Shown one piece after another: positions 1-10,100 of a DNA stretch of 37,475 bases. Under the pieces are notes generated by a model that made no database searches, was not told the DNA's origin, and worked only from the letters and a program-made list of their open reading frames with translations. The stretch is from Bacteroidales bacterium (GTDB taxonomy: Bacteria > Bacteroidota > Bacteroidia > Bacteroidales > UBA7960), in assembly GCA_012521995.1 (NCBI GenBank), contig JAAYLH010000066.1, positions 1 through 37,475 on the forward strand. Direction: 5' to 3'. Position 1 is the first letter of the stretch. Every line of letters starts with the position of its first letter. A program made the translations under genes and the position numbers.

Positions 1-819
1 ATCGTATGGCGTGAAAAAATCAAAGATTTCAGCTATGGGGTAGGGGTCCTTGGCACAACGATTCATAATGAGGTGCTTTCTATTGGAGGTGCCAGCGGGG
101 TTGATTCGGTATTGATTGGCGGATACCTCGGGAACGGCATACCGGTTACCCTGAGCAGGGTAGGCCTGCCGATTGGAGCGTTCTATGGCTATGTCACCGA
201 TGGGATCTTCCAGACAGAGGAAGAATTGAATAGCTATCCCCATTCTTCGCTTGCAGAACCAGGTGACCTCAGGTTTGTTGACATGAACAAGGACGGAATA
301 ATCAGTGGCCTGGATCGTACCTATATCGGATCACCCGTCCCCAAGTTTATTTTTGGCCTCAATTTTGAGTTTGCCTATAAGGCCTTCGACCTGTCGTTTG
401 ACATTCACGGACAGACTGGGAATAAGATCTTCAATGGCAAGGATGCTGTCAGACCTGACCCCTATAACTTTGAAAGGAATGTCTGGGATCGCTGGACAGG
501 ACCGGGTAGCAGTAATACAGAGCCACGGCCTTCATTTGGAGGATACAACTATACCCCATCTGATCGGTTTATTCAGGATGGTTCATTTGCAAGGCTGCGC
601 AACGTGATGTTTGGCTATACCCTTCCTGAATCGGTGGCTGCAAGGCTGGCCTTGCAGGATGTCAGGTTGTACCTGAAAGGAACCAATATTTTTACGCTCA
701 CCAAATTTACGGGCTACACGCCTGAGATCGGGAGCTATGATGTCTTATCCAACGGGATCGATTACGGAATTTACCCCATCGCTGCAGTTTACTCCATTGG
801 TCTGAACATTACATTTTAA
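1..819 (+). CDS. susC: SusC-family TonB-dependent outer-membrane transporter, C-terminal part
   Basis: This is the last roughly 272 residues of a SusC/RagA-type TonB-dependent receptor, which forms the outer-membrane channel importing oligosaccharides together with a SusD lid. The frame is open from base 1, so the GTG at 73 is internal and the gene begins outside the window. Visible family features are the late-barrel segment with GSPVPKFIFGLN, a DxRWTGPG-type region, the FIQDGSFARLRNVMFGYTLP block typical of SusC C-termini, and an end in alternating hydrophobic residues with a terminal aromatic (GLNITF), as expected for the last beta-strand. susD follows after 11 bases, so the two are co-transcribed. 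Substrate specificity cannot be read from this part and is inferred from the downstream enzymes. Confidence 0.93.
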   Translation: MVWREKIKDFSYGVGVLGTTIHNEVLSIGGASGVDSVLIGGYLGNGIPVTLSRVGLPIGAFYGYVTDGIFQTEEELNSYPHSSLAEPGDLRFVDMNKDGIISGLDRTYIGSPVPKFIFGLNFEFAYKAFDLSFDIHGQTGNKIFNGKDAVRPDPYNFERNVWDRWTGPGSSNTEPRPSFGGYNYTPSDRFIQDGSFARLRNVMFGYTLPESVAARLALQDVRLYLKGTNIFTLTKFTGYTPEIGSYDVLSNGIDYGIYPIAAVYSIGLNITF

Positions 820-830
820 AGGGCTTAGCT

Positions 831-2306
831 ATGAAAAAAACAACAATCATTTTAGTGATTTTAAGCTTAGGCTTATTTCAGGGTTGCGAAGATTTTCTTG
901 AGCTGAACCCACAGGGACAGTTAACGCAGGAGTCCTTTCCAACAACGGCTGCTGATGCCATACTTTCAACCAATGCAGCTTATTCCTCTTTGAGGGAATG
1001 GAATTATCATTCGGGAGGATTTCCCATCATGGATATCATGTCGGACGACGCACACAAGGGCAGCAACCCTGCTGACGGGTTGAACACAATTGGGCCGTAT
1101 GATACGTTTACAATTACTACAACTCAGGATGGACTTGACCGTTGGTGGACGGCTCTCTATCAGGGTATCAAGCGTGCCAATGTTGTCATTGAGAAGGTTC
1201 CTGCCATTGATATGGACGCAAATCTCAGGGGCCGCTATCTGGCAGAAGCCAGGTTTCTGAGGGGGTTGTATTATTTTGACCTGGTCAGGGCCTGGGGCGG
1301 GGTTCCGCTGATTACCAACACAACCCCTGCACTTCAGGTTCCAAGGGCAAGTCAGGATGACATTTATGACCTCATTGAGGAGGATCTCCTTTTTGCCGTT
1401 GAGAACCTCCCGGAGAAAAGCGCTTATGGAGAGGCTGATCTGGGGCGCGCCTCCAAAGGGGCAGCCAAGGCCCTGTTGGCCAAGATGTATCTGTTTCAGC
1501 ACGATTTTTTAAATGCCGAAATTTATACCCTGGAGGTAATCGGGTCGAATGAATATGATCTGGAACCTGTTTTTTTGAACGCCAATGGGAAAGATGGTGA
1601 GCATGGTATAGAATCCGTTTTTGAGATCGGCGCGATGGAAACTGAAGGTAGTGTGGGTAATCAATATGCCAACACCCAGGGCGTAAGGGGTACTCCAAAC
1701 CGGGGCTGGGGGTTTAACCGGCCAAGCCTCGACTTGCGTTATAATTTCGAAGAGCAGGATCCACGGCTCAAGGGAACGATCATTGACCTGGGCGATGTGA
1801 TTGATGGCATCCTCATCCTGGGAGATGGTAATACGCCAGATGAAACTTTTGATGAGGATGATAACCTGATTGAGGTGGAGTGCTATAACCGCAAGGTGTG
1901 GATTCCCGGCACATCTACCAATACACAGTTTGGTCATAACCGTCGGCTGATCCGCTTCTCTGATGTATTGCTGATGGCTGCCGAGGCCCTGAACGAGAAC
2001 AACAAGCCCGGACAGGCCCTGGTGCATTTAAATCGAGTCAGGGAAAGGGCTCGACAGGGCGACGAAGAGATCCTGCCTGACATTACTACAACAGATAAGG
2101 ATCAACTTCGCGATCTTATCCTTCAGGAGAGGCGCATGGAGCTGGCTTTGGAAGGACATCGTTTCTGGGACCTTGTGAGAACAGGAAAAGCCCAGGAAGT
2201 ATTAGGGCCTTTAGGATTTATTTCAGGAAAACATGAATTGTTCCCAATACCCCAAACCGAAATTGATATTTCGCAAGGGACATTAACTCAAAACCCCAAC
2301 TGGTAA
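831..2306 (+). CDS. susD: SusD/RagB-family surface glycan-binding lipoprotein
   Basis: SusD-like lipoprotein of 491 residues, the usual family length, which closes over SusC and binds glycan at the cell surface. It begins with a lipoprotein signal peptide whose lipobox LFQGC puts the lipidated cysteine at residue 19, followed by EDFLELNP, the classical start of mature SusD proteins. The helical TPR-like region includes ARFLRGLYYFDLVRAWGGVP, a SusD hallmark, and the C-terminal part has RLIRFSDVLLMAAEALNE and LILQERRMELALEGHRFWDL. The start ATG lies 11 bases after the susC stop. It forms the capture complex of the presumed beta-1,2-glucan locus; the glycan specificity itself is inference. Confidence 0.96.
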   Translation: MKKTTIILVILSLGLFQGCEDFLELNPQGQLTQESFPTTAADAILSTNAAYSSLREWNYHSGGFPIMDIMSDDAHKGSNPADGLNTIGPYDTFTITTTQDGLDRWWTALYQGIKRANVVIEKVPAIDMDANLRGRYLAEARFLRGLYYFDLVRAWGGVPLITNTTPALQVPRASQDDIYDLIEEDLLFAVENLPEKSAYGEADLGRASKGAAKALLAKMYLFQHDFLNAEIYTLEVIGSNEYDLEPVFLNANGKDGEHGIESVFEIGAMETEGSVGNQYANTQGVRGTPNRGWGFNRPSLDLRYNFEEQDPRLKGTIIDLGDVIDGILILGDGNTPDETFDEDDNLIEVECYNRKVWIPGTSTNTQFGHNRRLIRFSDVLLMAAEALNENNKPGQALVHLNRVRERARQGDEEILPDITTTDKDQLRDLILQERRMELALEGHRFWDLVRTGKAQEVLGPLGFISGKHELFPIPQTEIDISQGTLTQNPNW

Positions 2307-2341
2307 TTATTTCTTTTTTTGTTTAACCAAAATCAATTGTT

Positions 2342-3589
2342 ATGAAACGCAAACATTTTTTGATGGGCTTCGCTCTTTTAATGGCGATGTTTTCGGTAAC
2401 CTTTATAGGATGTAAGGATGATGACCCTGAAGATCCGGCACTTGAAACGCTGGTAGCAGGGGCTATTGACCTGAATGGGGCAACCTCTGCCACCGGGGTC
2501 CCTGTTAATCCTGTGATCGAGGCTACCTTCAATGTGGAAATTGATCCTGCCACCGCCACAGCTGCAAATATCACCATGATACAGGATTATGATGATGCAG
2601 GTATTGACTTAACAATCAATGTGGCCGGAAAGAAAATCACGGTAACGCCTGTTGACGACCTCGGTACCGGTACCCTGTATGAGCTGAAATTTGGTTCAGG
2701 GATCAAGTCGGTGGATGGGTTGTTTTTGGCTGAAGTCACCAGGACATTTGCCACTATCGGTACCTTTGCCCCCTCAGGCATTATTGCCCACTGGGCATTT
2801 GAAAGCAATGCCAACGATGAAACGGGAAATTATAATGCCGCTTCCAATGGCATAGTTGATATTTCCTATGTGGATTCGCGTAATGCCGCAGCTGGTAAAG
2901 CAGCCAACTTTAATGGTACAACCAGTATTATTGAAATTCCCAATGCTGACCCACTTGTAAACACTACTGATTTCACAATTTCTTTCTGGGTCAGGGCAAT
3001 TCCCCAGGAAAAAGGACACTTTGTCCTGGGCCTTGCAGCACAATATGGAATACAGTTTGAGATCTTTGGCGGGCTTGATGGAGCCAAATTCGCTGTTCAG
3101 TATGAATTGGGTGATGGCACCACTGCTTCTGAAGATATGTGGTTCCCCAGTGAAGCCACCTATAATGAAAATGGCGGCTGGCAAGGATGGGATTTTGCCC
3201 AGTCACTTTCCATTCCCGAATATGTTGCTATGGTCAGTGAAACCTGGCTACATGTAACCTATACGTATGATGGCGCAGAAAGAAAAGGGACGCTTTATTA
3301 CAACAGCGAAAAAATGAAGAGTTTCGACTTCGATTTGTGGCCTGATGGTGATCCCAAACGTACTGTTGTTGGGATGAAGTATGGCGGAACTGAACCGGAT
3401 GTAGTGAATGATCTCGCTTTTGGGTTTATTCAGTCGCGTGCCGGAACGATGTGGGATAATGAGCCCTGGGGCGGTTATGACTTCCCGGAAGCCAACCACT
3501 TTAAAGGACAACTTGACGATGTAAGAATTTACCATAAAGTTCTCTCCCCGGTTGAAATTCAACTAATGTATGATTCAGAAAAACCCTAG
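2342..3589 (+). CDS. Surface lipoprotein with Ig-like and LamG/concanavalin-like domains
   Basis: A 415-residue lipoprotein in the SusE/F-like third position of the locus, so probably an accessory glycan-binding protein rather than an enzyme. The signal peptide ends in FIGC (Cys24), and KDDDPED after the cysteine fits the acidic export signal known to send Bacteroidota lipoproteins to the cell surface. Residues about 35-140 look like an SbsA-type bacterial Ig domain (VNPVIEATFNVEIDPAT, TPVDDLGTGTLYELKFG). Residues about 145-415 look like a LamG/LamG_3 jelly-roll (IIAHWAFESNANDETGNYN, TTDFTISFWVRA, and a closing GQLDDVRIYHKVLSPVEI). LamG domains also occur as carbohydrase modules, but no catalytic motif is recognisable. 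A strong terminator follows directly. Confidence 0.85.
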   Translation: MKRKHFLMGFALLMAMFSVTFIGCKDDDPEDPALETLVAGAIDLNGATSATGVPVNPVIEATFNVEIDPATATAANITMIQDYDDAGIDLTINVAGKKITVTPVDDLGTGTLYELKFGSGIKSVDGLFLAEVTRTFATIGTFAPSGIIAHWAFESNANDETGNYNAASNGIVDISYVDSRNAAAGKAANFNGTTSIIEIPNADPLVNTTDFTISFWVRAIPQEKGHFVLGLAAQYGIQFEIFGGLDGAKFAVQYELGDGTTASEDMWFPSEATYNENGGWQGWDFAQSLSIPEYVAMVSETWLHVTYTYDGAERKGTLYYNSEKMKSFDFDLWPDGDPKRTVVGMKYGGTEPDVVNDLAFGFIQSRAGTMWDNEPWGGYDFPEANHFKGQLDDVRIYHKVLSPVEIQLMYDSEKP

Positions 3590-3611
3590 GGGTTGGTTTT
3601 GGTTAATAATT

Positions 3612-3639
3612 CAAGGGCGGGCTTCGGCCCGCCCTTGTT
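3612..3639 (+). terminator. Hairpin terminator with UUCG loop after the binding-protein genes
   Basis: A perfect 11-bp stem (3612-3622 with 3627-3637) encloses a TTCG tetraloop closed by C-G, one of the most stable RNA hairpins. It is followed by only a short weak T stretch (TTAAATAAATA). It lies 23 bases after the LamG gene stop and 20 bases before the first GH144 gene start. It may therefore end most transcripts after susC-susD-lamG and lower expression of the downstream enzymes, or protect the 3' end of the upstream message. Confidence 0.85.
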
Positions 3640-3656
3640 AAATAAATACATTCCAG

Positions 3657-5633
3657 ATGGTGAGGGTCAGGCGTGTTTTATTTATTATGTTTTGCATTTT
3701 CCTTGCATTTGCCTGCAAGGATGATCCGGTTAACCCACCTTCGGGCTCTTTACAGATCATTCGTGTCAGGGCTGGAAGCACCGTCCTGCTAACTGGACAG
3801 GCTACAATAAATATACCCATTGGGAGCAGTTTCTTTATTGAATTTTCAGCAGCTCTTGACACCGTTTCTGCCAAGGAAAACATTTTCTTGTCCAGGGAAG
3901 GGGTTGGCGGGAGAATTGAGGCAGATATTGCTTTTTTAGATCAGGGTAAAACTGCCGTTGTTACACCCATTGAGCCTTTTGCATATCAGGAGGATTATAC
4001 CCTTACAATTTCAAAAAACCTAAAAGGGGATCAAAAAGAGGGTTTCCCTGGTATCGTTTTTGACTTTACGACAGAGCAGGGCCGCCTGCTCATTGAAGAA
4101 ATTACCCTGAACGGGACGAGTATGAGTTCTGGGTCAATTCTGAAGGGCATTGCTTTCGATGAATTGGAACTGGTTGTTAAATTTAATGAGCCTTTGAATC
4201 CGGACGATTTTGCAGGAAAGATTTTCTTTTTCCCCTTTGTTAATTATTCAGCGGTTCTTTCGGATGACCAGAGAACAATTACCCTCACTAATGATGGGGA
4301 ACTGGATTACTATACAAAGCACAGGTTTATCATTTCATCGGCTCTAGTCTCTGACGAAGGATACACTTTTGATGGGTTCACAGGGTATTTTATTACCGGA
4401 CTGGATCCTTCTCAGAAGTTTCCTGGCATGAGCGATGATGTGCTTTTAACCTTGGTGCAGCATCAGACTTTTCAGTATTTCTGGGATTATGCGCATCCCG
4501 TTTGCGGGCTTGCGCGCGAGCGTTTGAATTCTGGAGAAACAGTTTCCATTGGAGGCAGTGGTTTTGGCATCATGGCAATCCTGGTTGGTATTGAAAGGGG
4601 TTTTATTACCCGCCAGGAAGGGCTTCAAAGGTTGAATACCATTGTAGAATTTTTGGGTGGGGCTGATCGCTTTCACGGCGTTTGGCCACACTGGTTGAAC
4701 GGGACCACCGGGCAGATCATCCCATTCAGTTCTAAGGACGATGGGGGTGACTTGGTGGAAACCTCTTTTATGGCAGCAGGACTTCTGACCGTAAGGCAAT
4801 ATCTTGATCCGGACTCGCCTTTCGAAAATGAAATGATCGTGGATATCAACAGCCTTTTGGAAACCATTGAATGGGATTGGTATACCCGTGGAGGACAGGA
4901 CGTGCTTTACTGGCACTGGTCGCCAAATTACAGCTGGGACATGAATATGCAGGTCAGGGGTTATAATGAAGCCCTGATCACCTATTTTATGGCAGCTACC
5001 TCTACCACTCACCCTGTGCCTGCATCCGTTTATTATAAAGGCTGGGCCAATGAAGGAGGAATCATCAATGGCCAAAGTTATTATGGCACTGAACTTCCGC
5101 TTGGATATGCCTATGGCGGGCCTCTTTTTTTTGCACATTATTCATTCTTGGGCCTGAATCCTCAAAACCTTTCGGATCAATATGCCAATTACTGGACTCA
5201 AAATGTGAACCACAGCCTGATCAACCGACAACATTGTATCAATAATCCGGGGAATCACCTGGGTTTTGGGGAAGAAGCCTGGGGATTGACAGCCAGCGAT
5301 GACCCGGAAGGATATGCGGTTCACGAGCCTACCCGAGACAATGGTACGCTAACGCCCACGGCAGCCTTATCTTCCATGCCCTTTACCCCTGATGAATCAA
5401 TGGATGCCCTCAGGCATTTCTATTATGTTCTGGGTGACAAACTCTGGGGGCCTTATGGATTTTTTGATGCATTTAATCCTGGTGAAGGATGGTGGGCTAA
5501 TTCCTATCTGGCCATTGACCAGGGCCCAATAGTGGTCATGATTGAAAACCATCGAAGCAAACTTTGCTGGGATCTGTTTATGTCAGCTCCTGAAGTGGAA
5601 GCAGCTATGGTAAAACTTGGTTTTAGCAATTGA
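3657..5633 (+). CDS. Surface lipoprotein endo-beta-1,2-glucanase (GH144, PF10091) with two Ig-like domains
   Basis: Predicted endo-acting beta-1,2-glucan hydrolase of 658 residues. The lipobox FAC is followed by KDDPVNP, an acidic signal suggesting surface display. Residues about 28-145 and 147-255 look like two SbsA-type Ig-like domains, which could act as a stalk. From about 265 on, the PF10091 (alpha/alpha)6 domain begins at TFQYFWDYAHPVCGLARER. Asp361, Asp365 and Glu368 form a DxxxDxxE pattern, and Glu438 lies in GYNEAL; as I recall, this spacing matches the acidic residues D135, D139, E142 and E211 studied in the founding GH144 enzyme of Chitinophaga pinensis. Other conserved blocks are EEAWGLTASD and PYGFFDAFNP. 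Family databases may call it glucoamylase-like; starch activity is not expected. The start ATG lies just after the terminator hairpin. Confidence 0.85.
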   Translation: MVRVRRVLFIMFCIFLAFACKDDPVNPPSGSLQIIRVRAGSTVLLTGQATINIPIGSSFFIEFSAALDTVSAKENIFLSREGVGGRIEADIAFLDQGKTAVVTPIEPFAYQEDYTLTISKNLKGDQKEGFPGIVFDFTTEQGRLLIEEITLNGTSMSSGSILKGIAFDELELVVKFNEPLNPDDFAGKIFFFPFVNYSAVLSDDQRTITLTNDGELDYYTKHRFIISSALVSDEGYTFDGFTGYFITGLDPSQKFPGMSDDVLLTLVQHQTFQYFWDYAHPVCGLARERLNSGETVSIGGSGFGIMAILVGIERGFITRQEGLQRLNTIVEFLGGADRFHGVWPHWLNGTTGQIIPFSSKDDGGDLVETSFMAAGLLTVRQYLDPDSPFENEMIVDINSLLETIEWDWYTRGGQDVLYWHWSPNYSWDMNMQVRGYNEALITYFMAATSTTHPVPASVYYKGWANEGGIINGQSYYGTELPLGYAYGGPLFFAHYSFLGLNPQNLSDQYANYWTQNVNHSLINRQHCINNPGNHLGFGEEAWGLTASDDPEGYAVHEPTRDNGTLTPTAALSSMPFTPDESMDALRHFYYVLGDKLWGPYGFFDAFNPGEGWWANSYLAIDQGPIVVMIENHRSKLCWDLFMSAPEVEAAMVKLGFSN

Positions 5634-5640
5634 GCTAGCT

Positions 5641-5650
5641 TAGGGTTAAA
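5641..5650 (+). repeat. Intergenic 10-mer TAGGGTTAAA, copy 1
   Basis: This 10-mer lies 7 bases after the stop of the first PF10091 gene and recurs identically at 7143-7152, after the stop of the second one. The rest of this 113-base spacer (5634-5746) is AT-rich, without a clear TAnnTTTG promoter element or hairpin. Confidence 0.4.
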
Positions 5651-5746
5651 AAGTACTACACCAGGTAAGATGGTTGCAAAGAATATTTTGCCCTTTTTGA
5701 GGAAAGACCTTAACAGGCAGTAATCAACATTATTACTCCAAAGCCC

Positions 5747-7126
5747 ATGAAAAAAATTCTGATCGTTTTCGCAGGATTGTTTGTCGCAGCCTGCGGTGCA
5801 AAGGAAGAGAAAACCTATACATCTTTTGGTAAAATCGGATACCGCTTAAGCCGGGAAGAAGCAGCAATGCTAGATTCAATCCAGGAAAAGACCTTCAAGT
5901 TTTTCTGGCATGAGCATCACCCTGAATTGGGTATTGTTAAGGATCGTGCTATAAGTTCAGCACCGTCAAGTATCGCCTCAACTGGTTTTGGGATTCCTTG
6001 TTTTGCCATTGGAGTGGAGCGAAACTGGATTACCCGTGAAGAGGCAGCGAGAATAACCTTTAACACCCTTGATTTTCTAATGAATTCCAATCAAAGCCTT
6101 GATCCAAATGCAACAGGCTACCAGGGTTTTTTTTACCACTTTCTTAGCATGGAGACAGGCGAAAGGGTTTGGCAAAGTGAGTTGTCATCTATTGATACTG
6201 GATTATTAATCATGGGCATTCTTTTTGCCCGAAATTATTATGACCAGGATAATGAAACGGAAAAGAGCATTCGAGAATTGTCGAAGTATCTGCTTGACCG
6301 AATGAACTGGAATTTCTTTGATATGCCTGAGGACAGCAGGCATCCTCATACCATTTCAATGGGTTGGAGGCCTGAGGAAGGGTTGATTGACTGGGGATGG
6401 TATGGTTATAACGAAGGTCTGTTTTTGTATATCCTGGCAGCAGGGATGGGCATGGAAAATGCGGAGAGAAGCTATGAAGCCTGGATTGAGACCTATAAAT
6501 GGCAAACGCCCTATGAAGGACTCTCCCATGTGGCATTTCCCCCGCTTTTTGGACATCAGTTTTCGCATGCATTTATTGATTTTCGTGGACTTGTAGATCC
6601 TTATATGAAAGAAAAGGGAATTGATTATTTCGAAAACTCAAGGCGTGCAACCCTTGTTCAGCAACAATATGCCATAGAAAACCCCCAAGGTTGGGTTGGG
6701 TATGATGCTCTTTGTTGGGGCGTAACTGCCAGTGATGGGCCTGGTGAGGCCTTTAATTTTGATGACAGGAAATTTTACGAATATGCAGGAAGGGGGACTG
6801 CTGGTCCGGAGTATAACTATTTTGATGATGGAACCATTGCCCCTTATGCCGCTTTGTCTTCTCTTCCTTTTGCCCCCGAGATCGTTTTGCCCACTATAAA
6901 ATCAATTATTGAGAGAAATGGTGATCGAATCTGGGGTAAGTACGGGTTTTATGATTCCTTCAACCAGACCGTGAATTGGGTAAATGACGATTATATTGGG
7001 GTTGCCCAGGGGCCAATGCTTATTATGATTGAAAACTTCAGGACGGGATTGGTTTGGGATTACGTGATGGTGGACCCGGTAATCCAAAAGGGCCTTGCGA
7101 GATTAGGCTTTGAATATTTGGAGTAG
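5747..7126 (+). CDS. Lipoprotein PF10091 glycoside hydrolase, divergent GH144-type
   Basis: A 459-residue lipoprotein (lipobox FVAAC, followed by GAKEEK, a poorer match to the surface-export signal, so perhaps periplasmic). Almost the whole mature protein is one PF10091 (alpha/alpha)6 domain, starting at KTFKFFWHEHHPELGIVKDR and including GYNEGL (Glu223), YDALCWGVTASD and KYGFYDSFN. It aligns through its length with the preceding enzyme. However, the DxxxDxxE cluster is replaced by Gln143, Ser147 and Asp150 in QSELSSIDTG. That S-S-I-D-T-G form recalls the STVDSG motif I remember from the PF10091 region of cyclic beta-1,2-glucan synthases (GH189). It may thus differ in mechanism or specificity, for example cyclic glucan, short oligomers or transglycosylation. 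The start ATG follows a 113-base spacer. Confidence 0.78.
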   Translation: MKKILIVFAGLFVAACGAKEEKTYTSFGKIGYRLSREEAAMLDSIQEKTFKFFWHEHHPELGIVKDRAISSAPSSIASTGFGIPCFAIGVERNWITREEAARITFNTLDFLMNSNQSLDPNATGYQGFFYHFLSMETGERVWQSELSSIDTGLLIMGILFARNYYDQDNETEKSIRELSKYLLDRMNWNFFDMPEDSRHPHTISMGWRPEEGLIDWGWYGYNEGLFLYILAAGMGMENAERSYEAWIETYKWQTPYEGLSHVAFPPLFGHQFSHAFIDFRGLVDPYMKEKGIDYFENSRRATLVQQQYAIENPQGWVGYDALCWGVTASDGPGEAFNFDDRKFYEYAGRGTAGPEYNYFDDGTIAPYAALSSLPFAPEIVLPTIKSIIERNGDRIWGKYGFYDSFNQTVNWVNDDYIGVAQGPMLIMIENFRTGLVWDYVMVDPVIQKGLARLGFEYLE

Positions 7127-7142
7127 TTGTTTGATTTATCTC

Positions 7143-7152
7143 TAGGGTTAAA
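7143..7152 (+). repeat. Intergenic 10-mer TAGGGTTAAA, copy 2
   Basis: Identical to 5641-5650 and in the same place relative to the gene, shortly after the stop codon of a PF10091 gene (17 bases here). The spacer 7127-7166 shows nothing else recognisable. Confidence 0.4.
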
Positions 7153-7166
7153 CTTACCATAAATCT

Positions 7167-10100
7167 ATGATCATGAGGGATCACAAAATAATTCTTCTTG
7201 CATTTTTGCATTGCATATTTTTTTTGCCGTTTGCCGTTTCCGCGCAAATAATCCTGGATAATTTTGAGAATCCTGAAGGGTGGGGATTCATCCAATCAGA
7301 TGGTGTAGACTTGAACCTTTCAATGGATGATGGAATCAGCGGTAAAGCCATCCGGGTTGACTATGATTTCACGAAGGGAACCGGTTATGGAGGAATTCAG
7401 AAATGGTTCCCAATAGATCTTCCAGAGAATTTTGAGATTTCCTTTTATGTCAGGGCTGAATCCCCTTCCAATAACTTTGAGATAAAATTTATTGATGAGA
7501 GGGGCGAAAATGTCTGGTGGGTCAATTATCGTAATTACGATTTTCCTGAAGAATGGACCAGGATAAGGATCAGGCCAAGGCATATTGATTTTGCCTGGGG
7601 TCCAACGGATGATCGCAGTCTTAAGCGAATAGACCGGATCGAGTTTACCATTGCCTCCTTTGTGGGTGGGAACGGCACTATTTGGATAGATAATCTTACC
7701 ATTGAAACCCTTGACCCTATACCTGAATTCTATCCTCAGCCCTTAGTTAATTCGGCTTCTGCTGCAAGAAAACAAGGGGCACAACTTATGCTGGATGGAT
7801 CACTGGAAACCTGGTGGCTCAGTAAGAAGAGAAGGAAACAGTATGTCGTCCTGGATTTTCAAGTTCGCAGGGAAATTGGAGGGATCGAGATCGACTGGCT
7901 TGAAGGTTATGCTGCCAGGGCTTTTGAAGTGCTGCTCTCACCCGATGCCATTCAATGGGAAAAAGTTTATTCGGTCAGCGCTAATCAGGGAAATACCAGC
8001 TTTATCAGGCTCTCCGAAGCAGAGGCACGCTACCTGCGAATCAATTTTCTTGAGCGAACCCATCCAAAAAGCATTGGAATCCGGGAACTTAAACTTTTAG
8101 AAATTGAGCAGTCAGTCACAATAAATGATTTTCTGAGGCATGTTGCAGGTCATTCCCCTGAAGGTGATTATCCAAGATATTTCCGGGATGAGGCCTCTTA
8201 CTGGACCGTAATGGGGGTGAACAACGACAGGAAAGAAGCTTTGATCAATGAAGAAGGTATGGTGGAGGTAGACAAGGCTCTGTTCTCGATTGAACCCATG
8301 ATCAAAATGGGTGATCGGGTTTATAACTGGAGCCATGTTGATGCCCAGCAGTCGCTTGATTTTTTTATTGATTATCCAGGTTTTCAGTTTTCCCCTTCAG
8401 TAACCTGGACTGTGGAGGATGTGCAGTTTGTCACGGGTATTTCGGCCAGCGGAGAAGCAAACAAAAATTCCCAGTTAAACATCGGGTACCTTTTTAAAAA
8501 CTTTTCCAGTGAAATAAAAGAGCTTGAATTATACCTGCTGTTGAGGCCATTCCAGGTAAATCCAAATTATCAGTTTCTGAACTTGCCAGGTGGGGCGGGA
8601 AGGATTGAGTCCATTCGGGAAGCTAATCCTGGCAGGGCGATAAATGTGGATGGTAAACTCATTTACAGTTTGAGGAACTACGATGGTTTTTCTGCCATTG
8701 GTTTTGACGATGGGAGTCCCGTTGGCTTTCTCCGGCAAGGGATCATACCCGAGCAAAAAGCTGTTTCTGATCCGAAAGGCCTTGCCAGTGGGCTTCTGAA
8801 ATATTCCATCCGGCTTCAGCCTGGGGAGCTAACCGAGTTTTTCCTTGTTGTTCCTTTTTATGATCAGCAACGTGATCCACTTATGCTTGGCAATGAAAAG
8901 ATCCGTGAGGAATTTCAAAAAACCAATAAATTCTGGGAAGATAAAATTGACCTGATTCGGTTCAATTTACCCCAGTCGGCAGAAAAAATTTTAGATACTT
9001 ATCGGTCCAACCTAGTATACATTTTGATCAACAGGGATGAGGCAGGCATTCAACCCGGATCACGTTCCTACGAGCGCAGCTGGATAAGGGATGGATCGCT
9101 GACTTCATCTGCCTTGTTGAAGGCAGGGATCGTTGAAGAAGTTCGAGATTTTATTCAGTGGTATGCCCCATATCAATTTGAAAATGGAAAAGTACCCTGT
9201 GTGGTTGATTTTCGGGGACCTGATCCTGTGCCTGAACACGACAGCCACGGACAGCTTATTTATCTTATCCGGGAATATTTTAATTTTACACAGGATACAG
9301 CCTTTTTACGGAGACTGAATCCGAACGTGCTTTCTGCGGTTAATTATATTGAATCGCTGGTTCAGGAAAGGTCCACAGACTATTTTAAATACGGGATTGA
9401 CAGTATTCGAGCCTATTATGGCATTGTACCCGAGTCCATCAGTCATGAGGGGTATTCCGAAAAACCCATGCACTCTTATTGGGATAACTTTTTCATTTTA
9501 AAAGGCCTGAAGGATGCAGTAGAGATCCAGCGCATCCTGGGGAATGAGGAAGCCCTTGAATATACAACAGGCATAAGGGACACATTCACCACCAATCTTT
9601 ATAACTCTTTACGTCTGGCGATGAAAACCCGCGGGATTGATTACATTCCCGGCTGTGTTGAACTTGGGGATTTTGACCCAACTTCCACTACGATTGCCCT
9701 GAGTCCTTGCAATGAGTTGAAAAAATTACCTAAACCAGAGGTTTACAACACTTTTGAACGGTATTATGAGTTCTTTAAATCGCGTAGAGATGGTACCCGT
9801 GAATGGGTAAATTACACCCCTTATGAAAACCGGCTTATTGGCTCCTTCATTATCCTTGATCAGCCTGAAAGGGCCCACGATCTCATTGATTTCTTTCTGG
9901 ATGACCAGCGACCACAAGGGTGGCATCACTGGGCTGAAGTTGTTTGGAAAGATTACCGTAATCCAAGTTTTATCGGCGATATGCCCCACACCTGGGTGGG
10001 CAGTGATTTTCTGAATGCCGTCCGCAGTATGTTTGTTTATGAAAATGAACTGGATGAGTTGCTGGTGCTGGCACCTGCCCTTTACCAGGACTGGATCGAT

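Noticed and set aside
73-819. GTG at 73 as the start of a separate small gene
   Set aside because: The frame is open from base 1 and continues the SusC barrel; the truncation is the window edge.
3657-7126. Glucoamylase (starch) function for the two PF10091 proteins
   Set aside because: The domain name is historical; characterised members with this domain act on beta-1,2-glucan and the neighbours (long GH94, GH35, GH3) agree.
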